The notes: generated by a model not told the origin, from the sequence alone. Numbered from the stretch's first letter, positions 1 to 8,445 are shown. The stretch: 11,329 bases of DNA from AR5 sp041497115 (GCA_041497115.1 JBGQFW010000126.1:1-11329), one strand, 5' to 3'. Made by a program: numbers and translations.

Positions 1-114
1 CCGGGGCGTAAGCCCCCTGAAGGGCCCTGGTAGATGACCAGGTTGATAGGCCGGAGGTGTAAGCACCGTAAGGTGTTCAGCTGACCGGTACTAATCGCCC
101 GTGCGGCTTGACCA
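1..114 (+). rRNA. 23S rRNA, 3' end (partial)
   Basis: This is the last ~114 nt of a large-subunit rRNA gene, cut by the left window edge. The terminal conserved block is recognisable: GATAGGCCGGAGGTGTAAG near 46-64, then CTGACCGGTACTAAT near 81-95 and GGCTTGACC near 105-113. These correspond to the last helices of domain VI. The exact 3' end is set by analogy with E. coli (ends in GGCTTAACCTT) and could be off by a few bases. A 5S gene follows about 95 nt downstream, the usual bacterial 23S-5S order. Confidence 0.95.
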
Positions 115-189
115 CGTTGCACTCATCCATACGTTCGATTCGGAGAGATGCGCATCGCGAACGCTGCGCTCGAGGATCTCGGGATTCGG

Positions 190-203
190 TTGTCAAAGGA
201 CAA
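190..203 (+). other. small hairpin in the 23S-5S spacer, just upstream of 5S
   Basis: In the ~95-nt spacer, TTGTC (190-194) and GACAA (199-203) form a perfect 5-bp stem with an AAAG loop, ending 7 nt before the 5S gene. A 10-nt palindrome GATGCGCATC lies at about 147-156. Small stems here are plausible rRNA maturation signals, but that role is an inference. No tRNA gene is visible in the spacer. Confidence 0.4.
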
Positions 204-210
204 TACGATT

Positions 211-326
<116 letters not shown>

Positions 327-336
327 TTAATGCCGA

Positions 337-366
337 GGACGCCCGGGCCGCAAGGCCCGGGCGTTC
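337..366 (+). terminator. rRNA operon terminator hairpin, also 3' to the convergent rhomboid gene
   Basis: A perfect 10-bp GC stem, CGCCCGGGCC (340-349) with GGCCCGGGCG (354-363), is closed by a GCAA (GNRA) tetraloop. Three further pairs extend it (G337-C366, G338-T365, A339-T364). It starts 10 nt after 5S and ends 7 nt before the stop codon of the convergent rhomboid gene (minus strand), so it can serve both directions. There is no clear T-run on either side, so it may act as a roadblock, a processing-protective hairpin or a Rho-assisted end rather than a classic intrinsic terminator. Confidence 0.75.
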
Positions 367-372
367 GTGCGT

Positions 373-1197
373 TCAGCCGGCGAACGCCGTGTAGATCGCC
401 AGCGCGAAGCCGAGCAGCGTGACTCCGATGGCGGCCGCCGCCAGCAGCTGGTCGACCACCGTTTCCGCCTGGTGCTCGGCCAGCGCCAGCACGAGGCCCG
501 CCGCGAACCCGCCGACGAAGCCGCCCGCGTGGGCGATGTTGTTCACGCCGGGCATCAGGAAGCCGAGCACGAAGAGGATCAGCGCCCACTGTCCGTACTG
601 CCGGAGCACCATCGCGCCGAAGGTGCCGCCGCGCTTCTGGCCGAACGCCACCATGGCGCCGAGCAGCCCGAAGATCGAGCCGGAGGCGCCGATCGTGAAC
701 GGATGGCCGAGGAAGTTCGAGGCGACGAACCCGGCGACGCCGGCGACCGTGAAGATCACGACGAGGCGGGCCGACCCGTACAGCTCCTCGACCGCGGGGC
801 CGAGCTGGCGGATCCACATGACGTTGAAGAGGATGTGCAGCAGCCCGCCGTGCAGGTAGATCGCGGTGAGCAGCGTCCACCAGCGGCCGAGCTGCCAGGG
901 GACCGCCCCGGTGGCGCCCAGCGCGAAGAGCGCCTCGTCGCTCGGCGAGAACAGGTTGAAGAGGCCGCGCGGCTGCAGCGCCGCGCGCGGATCGAAGACG
1001 AGGCTCACCACGTACATCGCGATGCAGGCGATCGTGACGACGTCCACGAAGCGCCGGCGGAAGAGCGCGCGCAGCGGGCCGGCCAGCCCCCACATCCCGG
1101 GGTTGCGCCGGCCGCACACCAGGCACACCGCCGCGTCGGCGTTGGTCAGTCGCCCGCACGACGGGCACAGGATCGCGCCCGACGCCTTACGAAACAC
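373..1197 (-). CDS. rhomboid-family intramembrane serine protease with N-terminal zinc ribbon
   Basis: A 274-aa membrane protease predicted to cut transmembrane segments of other proteins within the bilayer. Visible: an N-terminal zinc-ribbon-like motif (C11-x2-C14 and C25-x2-C28), then about six or seven hydrophobic segments from residue 50 to the C-terminus. The rhomboid core has HGGLLHILFN (H116, H121, N125; H121/N125 match the GlpG oxyanion-side His/Asn), the catalytic serine in GASG (S172), and the catalytic His in NNIAHAGG (H223). So the Ser-His dyad is intact. The start is GTG at 1197, which overlaps the last 11 nt of yacG; the two genes are probably cotranscribed from the promoter at 1399-1428. 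Zinc-ribbon rhomboids occur in several phyla. The natural substrate is unknown. The stop codon abuts the shared hairpin at 337-366. Confidence 0.93.
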   Translation of the reverse strand: MFRKASGAILCPSCGRLTNADAAVCLVCGRRNPGMWGLAGPLRALFRRRFVDVVTIACIAMYVVSLVFDPRAALQPRGLFNLFSPSDEALFALGATGAVPWQLGRWWTLLTAIYLHGGLLHILFNVMWIRQLGPAVEELYGSARLVVIFTVAGVAGFVASNFLGHPFTIGASGSIFGLLGAMVAFGQKRGGTFGAMVLRQYGQWALILFVLGFLMPGVNNIAHAGGFVGGFAAGLVLALAEHQAETVVDQLLAAAAIGVTLLGFALAIYTAFAG

Positions 1198-1390
1198 GCT
1201 CGTCCCCGGCGCCCGCCGGCTCCCCGGCCTCCGCGGATTCCTCGGCCTCCGGCTCGGCGTCGACGCGATAGCGCTCGTCGAGCCAGATGCCCAGGTCGAT
1301 GAGGCGGCAGCGGAGCGAACAGAAGGGCCGGTGCGGGTTGCCTTGCCATGGGGTGGCGGCGCGGCAGGTCGGGCAGGTCACGTGGGACAT
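1187..1390 (-). CDS. yacG: YacG family zinc-binding protein (DNA gyrase inhibitor family)
   Basis: A 67-aa protein with the YacG signature: four zinc-ligand cysteines (C6, C9, C24, C28), a conserved W15, and the run RPFCSLRCRLIDLG followed by W-L-D-E-R-Y. E. coli YacG binds zinc and inhibits DNA gyrase by binding GyrB; that function is transferred from the family. The C-terminal ~25 residues are a low-complexity acidic tail (E/A/G-rich). The ATG at 1390 is preferred because the motif begins at residue 3 and because the -10 element ends only 8 nt upstream, so any longer reading would start upstream of the transcript. In many proteobacteria yacG sits with coaE; here its partner is a rhomboid protease, overlapping by 11 nt. 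Confidence 0.93.
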   Translation of the reverse strand: MSHVTCPTCRAATPWQGNPHRPFCSLRCRLIDLGIWLDERYRVDAEPEAEESAEAGEPAGAGDERVS

Positions 1391-1398
1391 CGCGCCCG

Positions 1399-1428
1399 AT
1401 CGTACCGGCCCGCTGCAAAACCTGTCAA
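1399..1428 (-). promoter_or_regulatory. sigma70-type promoter for yacG-rhomboid (probably leaderless)
   Basis: On the minus strand a perfect -35 TTGACA (1428-1423) is followed after 18 bp by -10 TACGAT (1404-1399). Only 8 nt separate the -10 box from the yacG ATG, which puts the expected start of transcription at or within a few bases of the start codon. No Shine-Dalgarno sequence is present in this gap. Confidence 0.75.
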
Positions 1429-1464
1429 CTCGCACACTTCGCCCCATTTTTCCGCGATTTCCCG

Positions 1465-1493
1465 TTGACCGCCGCCGACGCCTCGCGTACAGT
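1465..1493 (+). promoter_or_regulatory. sigma70-type promoter for hppA operon
   Basis: TTGACC (1465-1470) and TACAGT (1488-1493) are separated by the optimal 17 bp. The predicted start near 1500 gives a leader of about 45 nt that carries AGGAG (1530-1534), 10 nt before the hppA ATG. The -35 box lies 36 bp from the -35 box of the divergent yacG promoter. Confidence 0.75.
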
Positions 1494-1544
1494 GTCGCCG
1501 TCATTCGAGTTCACTGACGAACCCCCGCCAGGAGACCCGACAGC

Positions 1545-4030
<2,486 letters not shown>

Positions 4031-4031
<1 letters not shown>

Positions 4032-4669
4032 TGGACGTTCTCGTCGACGTGGTGGGCGGCCTGCTGGGCGGCCGTTACACCCTCGACGAGCTGGTCCGCT
4101 GGGGCGGCTACGCGGTCCTGCTCGCCATCGTCTTCACCGAGACCGGCCTCCTCGTCGGCCTCTTCCTGCCGGGCGACTCGCTGCTCATCACCGCCGGCCT
4201 CGTGGCGGCGACGGGCGCGCTCGACATCTGGTGGCTCAACGTGGGGCTGGCGGTGGCGGCCATCGCCGGTGACAGCGTCGGGTACGCCATCGGCCGGCGG
4301 GCGGGCCCCCGGCTGTTCACCCGGCCGCGGTCGCGCCTGTTCAACCCGCGCCACCTCGAGCGCACGCGCGCCTTCTACGCCCGCCACGGCCCCAAGACGA
4401 TCGTGATCGCGCGGTTCGTGCCGATCATCCGGACCTTTGCGCCCGTCGTGGCCGGGGTCGGGCAGATGGAGTACCGCCGCTTCGTTCTCTACAATGTCGC
4501 CGGCGGCGTGGGATGGGTCACGAGCATGACGTGGGCCGGCTATCTCCTGGGGCAGGCGATGCCGAACATCGGCGAGCGGATCCACATCGTCGTGATGATC
4601 GTGATCGTGCTCTCGGTGGTCCCGATCGTCGTCGAGCTGATCCGGGAGCGGCGACGCTCGTCGGCCTAG
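4031..4669 (+). CDS. DedA/VTT-domain family integral membrane protein
   Basis: A 212-aa inner-membrane protein of the DedA (SNARE-associated/VTT) family. Known members support the proton motive force, membrane lipid homeostasis and undecaprenyl-phosphate or phospholipid transport. Visible: E37 in FTETG, D49 in FLPGDS, then a basic loop, and R128 and R134 in ARFVPIIRTFAPVVAG. These four charged residues match the E39/D51/R130/R136 set essential in E. coli YqjA, at a constant offset of two. GDSVGYAIGR (80-89) and the C-terminal hydrophobic helix (about 184-203) complete the fold. The GTG start overlaps the hppA stop by one base (TAGTG), implying translational coupling. No upstream start is possible without a long overlap. 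Being beside a PPi-driven proton pump is consistent with the proton dependence of DedA proteins, but the substrate cannot be read from sequence. Confidence 0.93.
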
Positions 4670-4704
4670 CGCTCGGCCGCGCGCTGGCGGCGGCGGCGGC
4701 CCGG

Positions 4705-5541
4705 GTGCCGGCTCCGCTCGCGCTCGCGCTGGGCCGGCGCCTGGGCGACCTGACGGCGCTGGCGCTGCCGCGGCGGCAGCGCCTCGCGCTGGCCAATCTC
4801 GCCCGGGCGTTTCCCGACCTCGCGCCCGCCGCGCGGCGCCGGGTGGCCCGCCGCTCCTGGCAGCACCTCGGCATGACGGTGATCGAGCTGGCGCGCCTGC
4901 TGGCCCGGCCCCTGGAGGCGACGCTCGAGGAGCTGACCCTCGACGGCGTCGACCACCTGCGCCGGGCCATGGACGCGCACGGCCGGGCCCTCGTCCTCAC
5001 CGCTCACCTCGGCAACTGGGAGTACCTGACCGCCGCCCATCGCCTCGCCGGCTATCCGCTGTCGGTGGTGGTGCGGCCGCTGGACTCGCCGGTGCTCGAC
5101 GGCCTCGCCGCGGACATGCGGGCGAGGACCGGGGTCGCGCTGATCGACAAGCGGGGAGCGCTACGGCCGGTGCTTGCCGCGCTGCGCCGGGGCGGCCTCG
5201 TCGGAATCCTCCTCGATCAGAACGCCGCCCGCCGCGAGGGCGTCTTCGTGCCGTTCTTCGGCCATCCCGCGTCCACCTCGCGCAGCCTCGCCCTGCTGGC
5301 CGTGCGCACGGGCGCGCCGGTCGTGCCGATCTTCATCCGGCGCGAGGGGCCGGCGCGCCATCGCGTCGTCATCGAGCCGGTGCTGCCGCCGCCGGTCGCG
5401 AATGATCCGGAGCGCGCCGTCGTCGAACTCACCGCACGATGCACGCGGGCGATCGAGGCCGCCATTCGCCGCACCCCCGAGCAGTGGCTCTGGTCTCACG
5501 ACCGGTGGCGCACCCGCCCGCCCGCGGCGGCGCCGGCGTGA
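4705..5541 (+). CDS. LpxL/HtrB-family lysophospholipid (lipid A) acyltransferase
   Basis: A protein of about 278 aa, predicted to transfer a fatty acyl chain from acyl-ACP to a lipid A precursor (or related glycolipid) at the inner face of the cytoplasmic membrane. Visible: LALANLARAFPDL near residues 27-40, the catalytic HX4E box HLGNWE (H101, E106), LLDQNAARREG (169-179), FFGHPASTS (184-192), and the C-terminal PEQWLWSHDRWR (258-269), all hallmarks of the family. The start is uncertain. In frame there is no ATG/GTG/TTG between 4531 and GTG 4705; earlier starts (ATG 4513, GTG 4531) would overlap dedA by over 130 nt. A CTG at 4684 is another option. Starting at 4705 leaves no strong N-terminal transmembrane helix, unlike E. 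coli LpxL. It ends in a GTGA 4-nt overlap with the next gene. Confidence 0.9.
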   Translation: MPAPLALALGRRLGDLTALALPRRQRLALANLARAFPDLAPAARRRVARRSWQHLGMTVIELARLLARPLEATLEELTLDGVDHLRRAMDAHGRALVLTAHLGNWEYLTAAHRLAGYPLSVVVRPLDSPVLDGLAADMRARTGVALIDKRGALRPVLAALRRGGLVGILLDQNAARREGVFVPFFGHPASTSRSLALLAVRTGAPVVPIFIRREGPARHRVVIEPVLPPPVANDPERAVVELTARCTRAIEAAIRRTPEQWLWSHDRWRTRPPAAAPA

Positions 5542-6176
5542 TCCGCGCGGCGCTGCTGGTCCTCGTCCTGCTGGCGGGTCCCGCCGCGGCGATGGACGTC
5601 GCGGTGGCGCCGTACCGCGAGGCGTCGCTGGCGGGCGCGACCGGCACGGTCAGCGGCCGGATCTACGCGCAGTCGCGGACACCGACCGGCCCCGACCAGC
5701 CGCTGACCGGAACCACCGTGACGCTGGTGCCCCGCTCACCCGCCGTGCTGCTCGAGCTCGAGCGGCTGCGGGAGCAGTCCCGCCAGTCGTCGAGGGCGTT
5801 CGCGGGCGCGGCGCCGGCGATGCGCCAGGTGCAGGAGCGGTACGAGCGCGAGCTGCTGGAGGCTGGGGTTCCGGACCTGGCGCCACGTATCCGCGTGAAC
5901 CCCGACGGCAGCTTCCGCCTGACGGAGATTCCCGTCGGGGAGTGGCTGCTGGTGGCCTGGCTCAGCTCGCAGGTCGACGTGTCGCCGCCCAAGCCGCCCG
6001 GCCGCGAGGGTCGGCTCTACCAGCTCGAGCGGCGGGTGACCGGCTACCAGGCGGTGACGATCTGGCTGCGGGAGCTGACGCTCGGGCGGGGCGAGACGGT
6101 GTCGCTCGCGCTGAACGATCGCAACGAGTGGTTCCGCGGCGTGATCGAGGAGACCGGGCCGGGCGCCGGCCGCTGA
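5538..6176 (+). CDS. exported hypothetical protein, CnaB/carboxypeptidase-regulatory-like beta-sandwich
   Basis: A 212-aa protein with a clear Sec signal peptide (residues 1-18, hydrophobic run followed by GPAAA, cleavage probably before M19 or nearby). The mature part begins with TGTVSGRIYA (35-44) and LTGTTVTLVP (56-65). It ends its core with NPDGSFRLTEIPVGEWLLVAW (121-141), spacing typical of transthyretin-like/carboxypeptidase regulatory domains. Between these strands lies a charged helical insertion (about 70-113, E/R/L-rich). No catalytic residues or named family were recognised, so the function is unknown; a structural or carbohydrate/peptidoglycan-facing periplasmic role is only inference. 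The GTG start overlaps the acyltransferase stop by 4 nt, so it is the last gene of the hppA operon. Its TGA stop lies in the loop of the terminator hairpin. Confidence 0.8.
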   Translation: MIRAALLVLVLLAGPAAAMDVAVAPYREASLAGATGTVSGRIYAQSRTPTGPDQPLTGTTVTLVPRSPAVLLELERLREQSRQSSRAFAGAAPAMRQVQERYERELLEAGVPDLAPRIRVNPDGSFRLTEIPVGEWLLVAWLSSQVDVSPPKPPGREGRLYQLERRVTGYQAVTIWLRELTLGRGETVSLALNDRNEWFRGVIEETGPGAGR

Positions 6177-6192
6177 GCCGGCGCCCGGCCCG
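6155..6192. terminator. 16-bp perfect GC hairpin between convergent genes, with stop codon in the loop
   Basis: CGGGCCGGGCGCCGGC (6155-6170) is perfectly complementary to 6177-6192, with the 6-nt loop CGCTGA (6171-6176). The TGA of the upstream gene is the second half of the loop, so the left arm is coding. It ends 8 nt before the stop codon (6200-6202) of the minus-strand gene, so it can terminate both converging units. There is no T-run after it in the plus direction. Confidence 0.75.
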
Positions 6193-6199
6193 CCGACCG

Positions 6200-6616
6200 C
6201 TACTTCTTGGTCTCGTCCTTCTTCGTGGCGGCCGCGACCGGCTTCTTCGCTGCCCGCACCATCACGGCGTCGGCCACGTGCTTGCCGGCGTCGTCGTGAT
6301 AGCGCACGTTGACGGCGTCGCCGACGCCCAGGTCGGCTGCCGTGATGTCCTTACCGCCTTTGCGGATCTTGGTCTTGGGATCGACCGCGAACGTCCACTC
6401 GGCGTCCTTGCCACTGGCCTTGCCCGCGACGACGATGCTGTCGGCGGCGGCCGTCTTCACCGTGCCGTTGGCGTTGTGGGCCGCCGGCTTCTTGGTCTCG
6501 GTGGCGGCCGGCTTCTTGTCGCTCTGGGGCGGCGTGGTCTGGCCCTGGGCCAGGACGGCGCCGGTCAGGCCGGTGACGAACGCGATACCGACGAAGAGAG
6601 AGATCAGCTTCTTCAC
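6200..6616 (-). CDS. small secreted DUF5666-like protein with Lys/Ala-rich linkers
   Basis: A 138-aa protein with a signal peptide (MKKLISLFVGIAFV..., cleavage probably after VLA at 23). A lysine/alanine/proline-rich linker follows (KKPAATETKKPAA), then a compact beta-rich domain at about 50-121. The motifs there are GTVKTAAADSIVV, AEWTFAVDPKTKIRKGG, DLGVGDAVNVRYH and GKHVADAVMVR, the pattern of OB-fold-like DUF5666 proteins. A second Lys-rich tail (AKKPVAAATKKDETKK) ends it. The function of the family is not established; the protein is probably periplasmic. The GTG start is fixed by a strong Shine-Dalgarno (GGAGG) 7 nt upstream. The gene stands alone, between the convergent hppA-operon terminator and the divergent mltD promoter. 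The basic flanking repeats are unlike its neighbours and resemble nucleic-acid or cell-wall tethers, but this is speculation. Confidence 0.85.
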   Translation of the reverse strand: MKKLISLFVGIAFVTGLTGAVLAQGQTTPPQSDKKPAATETKKPAAHNANGTVKTAAADSIVVAGKASGKDAEWTFAVDPKTKIRKGGKDITAADLGVGDAVNVRYHDDAGKHVADAVMVRAAKKPVAAATKKDETKK

Positions 6617-6623
6617 AGCGTTT

Positions 6624-6628
6624 CCTCC
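6624..6628 (-). promoter_or_regulatory. ribosome binding site that fixes the GTG start of the DUF5666-like gene
   Basis: The minus strand reads CGGAGGAAACGCT before GTG (6616-6614), so GGAGG is 7 nt from the start codon. It is the strongest Shine-Dalgarno sequence in the window. Confidence 0.8.
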
Positions 6629-6715
6629 GAGTCTGCGTGGGTTTGAGTCACTTCGCTCTGCTGCGGTTGTCCGAGTGCTGCCGAGCGACTGCAGTTCCGT
6701 CGGCCCTCCTTCCTA

Positions 6716-6743
6716 AGTATGTAGAAAATAAAGTAGATTGCAA
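6716..6743 (-). promoter_or_regulatory. possible promoter for the DUF5666-like gene
   Basis: On the minus strand TTGCAA (6743-6738, 4/6 to the -35 consensus) is followed after 16 bp by CATACT (6721-6716, 4/6 to the -10 consensus), in an AT-rich segment. The implied leader is about 93 nt. The match is modest. Confidence 0.35.
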
Positions 6744-6810
6744 CGTGCTTTTGGGCCGGCTCGCGCGGTCGCCGGCGTTGACCGGTCCGCCCGGCTCATG
6801 GTAGAAAATA
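6721..6810 (+). repeat. direct repeat GTAGAAAATA, two copies exactly 80 bp apart
   Basis: GTAGAAAATA occurs at 6721-6730 and 6801-6810. The second copy holds the -10 element of the mltD promoter; the first overlaps the proposed minus-strand promoter. In GC-rich DNA an AT-rich 10-mer repeated within 90 bp is notable and could mark two binding sites for one regulator, or simply two promoter-like boxes. Confidence 0.6.
6778..6807 (+). promoter_or_regulatory. promoter for the mltD-moaD operon
   Basis: TTGACC (6778-6783) is followed after 18 bp by TAGAAA (6802-6807). The -35 hexamer is identical to that of the hppA promoter. The predicted start near 6814 leaves a leader of about 17 nt before ATG 6831, with no Shine-Dalgarno sequence. 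Confidence 0.6.
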
Positions 6811-6839
6811 GCCGAGCTTTTCGACCAAATATGGCTATT
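6807..6839 (+). promoter_or_regulatory. dyad (possible operator) spanning the mltD -10 edge and start codon
   Basis: AATAGCC (6807-6813) and GGCTATT (6833-6839) are perfect inverted repeats separated by 19 bp. One arm touches the -10 box and the other overlaps the ATG. If transcription starts near 6814 the left arm is not in the RNA, which favours a DNA-level site over an RNA hairpin. Confidence 0.35.
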
Positions 6840-8153
6840 CAAAGCCGTTTCGTCCTCGCGGCTGCCGTTTTCTCCGTCGTTTTGGCGTCGGGTGCGCTCG
6901 CACCCTTCGCCTCCGCTTCCCCCTGGCCCGACGATCCCGATGGCGTGTCCTCCCCGGTGGAGCAGGCGGCGGTGCCGCCACCCGCCGATGAGCGACGACC
7001 TAGCCTGATCGGGGAACAGGCGCTCGACGGCGTGGGTTCCGTCGCCGAGCAAGAGGCGGCGAGCGAGACGGCGCCATCCGGCATCGATCCGTGGGCGGAG
7101 GCGTTCGCCGAGTCCAGCCGGCTCAACGTCGCCCCGCCCGCTCCCCGGTACCGGGCGGTCCTCAATCCCCAGGTGCAGTTCTTTCTCACGCGCTTCACCG
7201 GCGACCGCCGCGATGTCGTCAGCCTCTGGGTCGGCCGGGGCGGCCGCTATCTCGGGATGATCCGCGACGTGCTACGACGGCGCGGGCTGCCCGAGGAGCT
7301 GGCCTACACGGCGATGATCGAGAGCGGCTTCAACCCGCTGGCCGTGTCGCGTGCCGGCGCCAAGGGGCTGTGGCAGTTCATGGCCTCCACCGCGCAGCGC
7401 TACGGGCTGCGGGTGGACTCGTGGATCGACGAGCGGCTCGACCCCGAGAAGTCCACGGTGGCCGCCGCCGCGTACCTGCGCGACCTCCACACCCAGTTCG
7501 GCTCGTGGACCCTCGCCCAGGCCGCCTACAACGCGGGCGAGGTGAAGGTCAGCCGCGCCATCCGCGTGACCGGCTCCTCGGATTTCTGGACGCTCGCCCA
7601 GAGCAGCCATCTGCGCCGCGAGACGAAGGATTTCGTCCCCCAGATCCACGCGGCGATGCTGATCGGCCAGGATCCCTCCCGCTACGGCTTCGAGTTCACC
7701 GATAGCCGGCCGCCGGCCGTGGAGACGGTGACGGTGCCGCCCTCGACCGATCTGCGGCGGCTGGCGGCGCGCGCGACGATCCCACTCGAGACGCTGCGGG
7801 CACTCAACCCGGTCCTCGTCCGCGCCGCGACGCCGCCGGGGCGGCCGTGGCCCCTGGTGGTGCCGGCGGGCGCGCCGCCGACCGTGCAGGCCGCGCTGGC
7901 GCCGCCCCCCGCGGCGCCGCGCACCGCCAGCGCGCGCGCGACGCCGTCGAGGGCGGCGTCGGTGGAGGGCATCCACGTCGTGCGGCCGCGTGACACGGTG
8001 GAGTCCATCGCCAGGCACTACGGGGTCTCGGTCAACGACGTGCTGCGCTGGAATCGCCTGGCCCAGCCGAGTCGCATCCATCCCGGTGATCGCCTCCGCG
8101 TCGCCGACGTCCGCCCGTCCGCGGAGCTCGACGGACAGGGCGGCTTCAGGTGA
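6831..8153 (+). CDS. mltD: MltD-like membrane-bound/exported lytic transglycosylase with C-terminal LysM
   Basis: A 440-aa murein hydrolase predicted to cleave the MurNAc-GlcNAc bond of peptidoglycan in the periplasm. Order: signal peptide (about 1-29), a Pro/acidic linker, then an MltD-type N-terminal segment with YRAVLNPQVQFFL (107-119). The SLT domain (about 140-245) has the catalytic Glu E164 in MIESGFNPL, GAKGLWQFM (176-184) and AAYNAGE (231-237). A weak LysM-like segment lies at about 300-345, and a clear LysM at about 381-424 (HVVRPRDTVESIARHYGVS to HPGDRLRV). No lipobox cysteine is seen, so it is secreted rather than a lipoprotein. ATG 6831 is chosen because the in-frame ATG 6798 and earlier ATG 6738 lie upstream of or within the promoter. 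Its TGA overlaps the next GTG by 4 nt. The symbol marks the subfamily, not proven orthology. Confidence 0.92.
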   Translation: MAIQSRFVLAAAVFSVVLASGALAPFASASPWPDDPDGVSSPVEQAAVPPPADERRPSLIGEQALDGVGSVAEQEAASETAPSGIDPWAEAFAESSRLNVAPPAPRYRAVLNPQVQFFLTRFTGDRRDVVSLWVGRGGRYLGMIRDVLRRRGLPEELAYTAMIESGFNPLAVSRAGAKGLWQFMASTAQRYGLRVDSWIDERLDPEKSTVAAAAYLRDLHTQFGSWTLAQAAYNAGEVKVSRAIRVTGSSDFWTLAQSSHLRRETKDFVPQIHAAMLIGQDPSRYGFEFTDSRPPAVETVTVPPSTDLRRLAARATIPLETLRALNPVLVRAATPPGRPWPLVVPAGAPPTVQAALAPPPAAPRTASARATPSRAASVEGIHVVRPRDTVESIARHYGVSVNDVLRWNRLAQPSRIHPGDRLRVADVRPSAELDGQGGFR

Positions 8154-8392
8154 GGGTCGAGGTCCGGCTCTTCGCCACGCTGACCGCCTTCCTGCCCCCC
8201 GACAGCCGCGAGGGGGCCGCCCAGCTGGACGTTCCCGACGGCAGCACGGTCGGCGACGTCATCCGCCGGCTGGGCATTCCGGCCGACCTCGAGCGCGTCG
8301 CGCTCGTCAACGGCGGCGGCGACGTCGCCGACCGCGCGCTGCGCAGCGGCGACGTCGTGACCGTGTTCCCGCCGCTCGCCGGCGGAGGGTAG
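8150..8392 (+). CDS. MoaD/ThiS-family sulfur carrier protein
   Basis: An 80-aa ubiquitin-fold small sulfur carrier. Visible: VRLFATLTAFLP at the N-terminus, the beta-grasp middle with GSTVGDVIRRLGIP, VALVNGG and LRSGDVVTVFPPLAGGG at the C-terminus. In the family the C-terminal Gly-Gly is adenylated and thiocarboxylated to donate sulfur (molybdopterin, thiamine or similar pathways). Here the tail is Gly-Gly-Gly, one residue longer than the usual PPxAGG end. Start is GTG 8150, within the mltD stop (GTGA overlap). No moaE, moeB or thiG lies beside it, so the pathway cannot be assigned; MoaD is most likely from the FPPLAGG context. It may serve molybdenum-cofactor synthesis, which would suit selenium-dependent molybdoenzymes such as formate dehydrogenase, but that link is inference. 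Confidence 0.9.
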   Translation: MRVEVRLFATLTAFLPPDSREGAAQLDVPDGSTVGDVIRRLGIPADLERVALVNGGGDVADRALRSGDVVTVFPPLAGGG

Positions 8393-8402
8393 GCGGCCCC
8401 GG

Positions 8403-8411
8403 TGGTACACT
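8403..8411 (+). promoter_or_regulatory. extended -10 promoter element upstream of tRNA-Sec
   Basis: TGGTACACT combines a TG extended -10 dinucleotide (8403-8404) with TACACT (8406-8411, 4/6 to consensus). No convincing -35 hexamer is seen in the GC-rich DNA upstream, which includes the end of moaD. Expected start is near 8418, about 28 nt before the mature tRNA 5' end. Confidence 0.5.
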
Positions 8412-8445
8412 CTGTGCGCTGAAACGGAGCGCGTCGGAAAACGCC

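Noticed and set aside
115..209. tRNA gene in the 23S-5S spacer
   Set aside because: No cloverleaf or T-loop motif is present; only small hairpins are seen.
4513..4704. ATG 4513 as the start of the acyltransferase
   Set aside because: It would overlap dedA by 157 nt and add 64 residues with His/Asp/Arg-rich shadow composition.
6174..6176. UGA of the exported protein as a selenocysteine codon, given the adjacent hairpin
   Set aside because: The UGA is in the hairpin loop, not just 5' of a SECIS, and reading on only enters antisense of the convergent gene.
5174..6646. Open frame of 490 codons overlapping the acyltransferase and exported protein
   Set aside because: Arg/Gly/Ala-rich shadow composition and no recognisable domain; it crosses the convergent terminator.
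6738..6830. ATG 6738 or 6798 as the mltD start
   Set aside because: Both lie upstream of or in the promoter elements and would put about 11-31 polar residues before the signal peptide.
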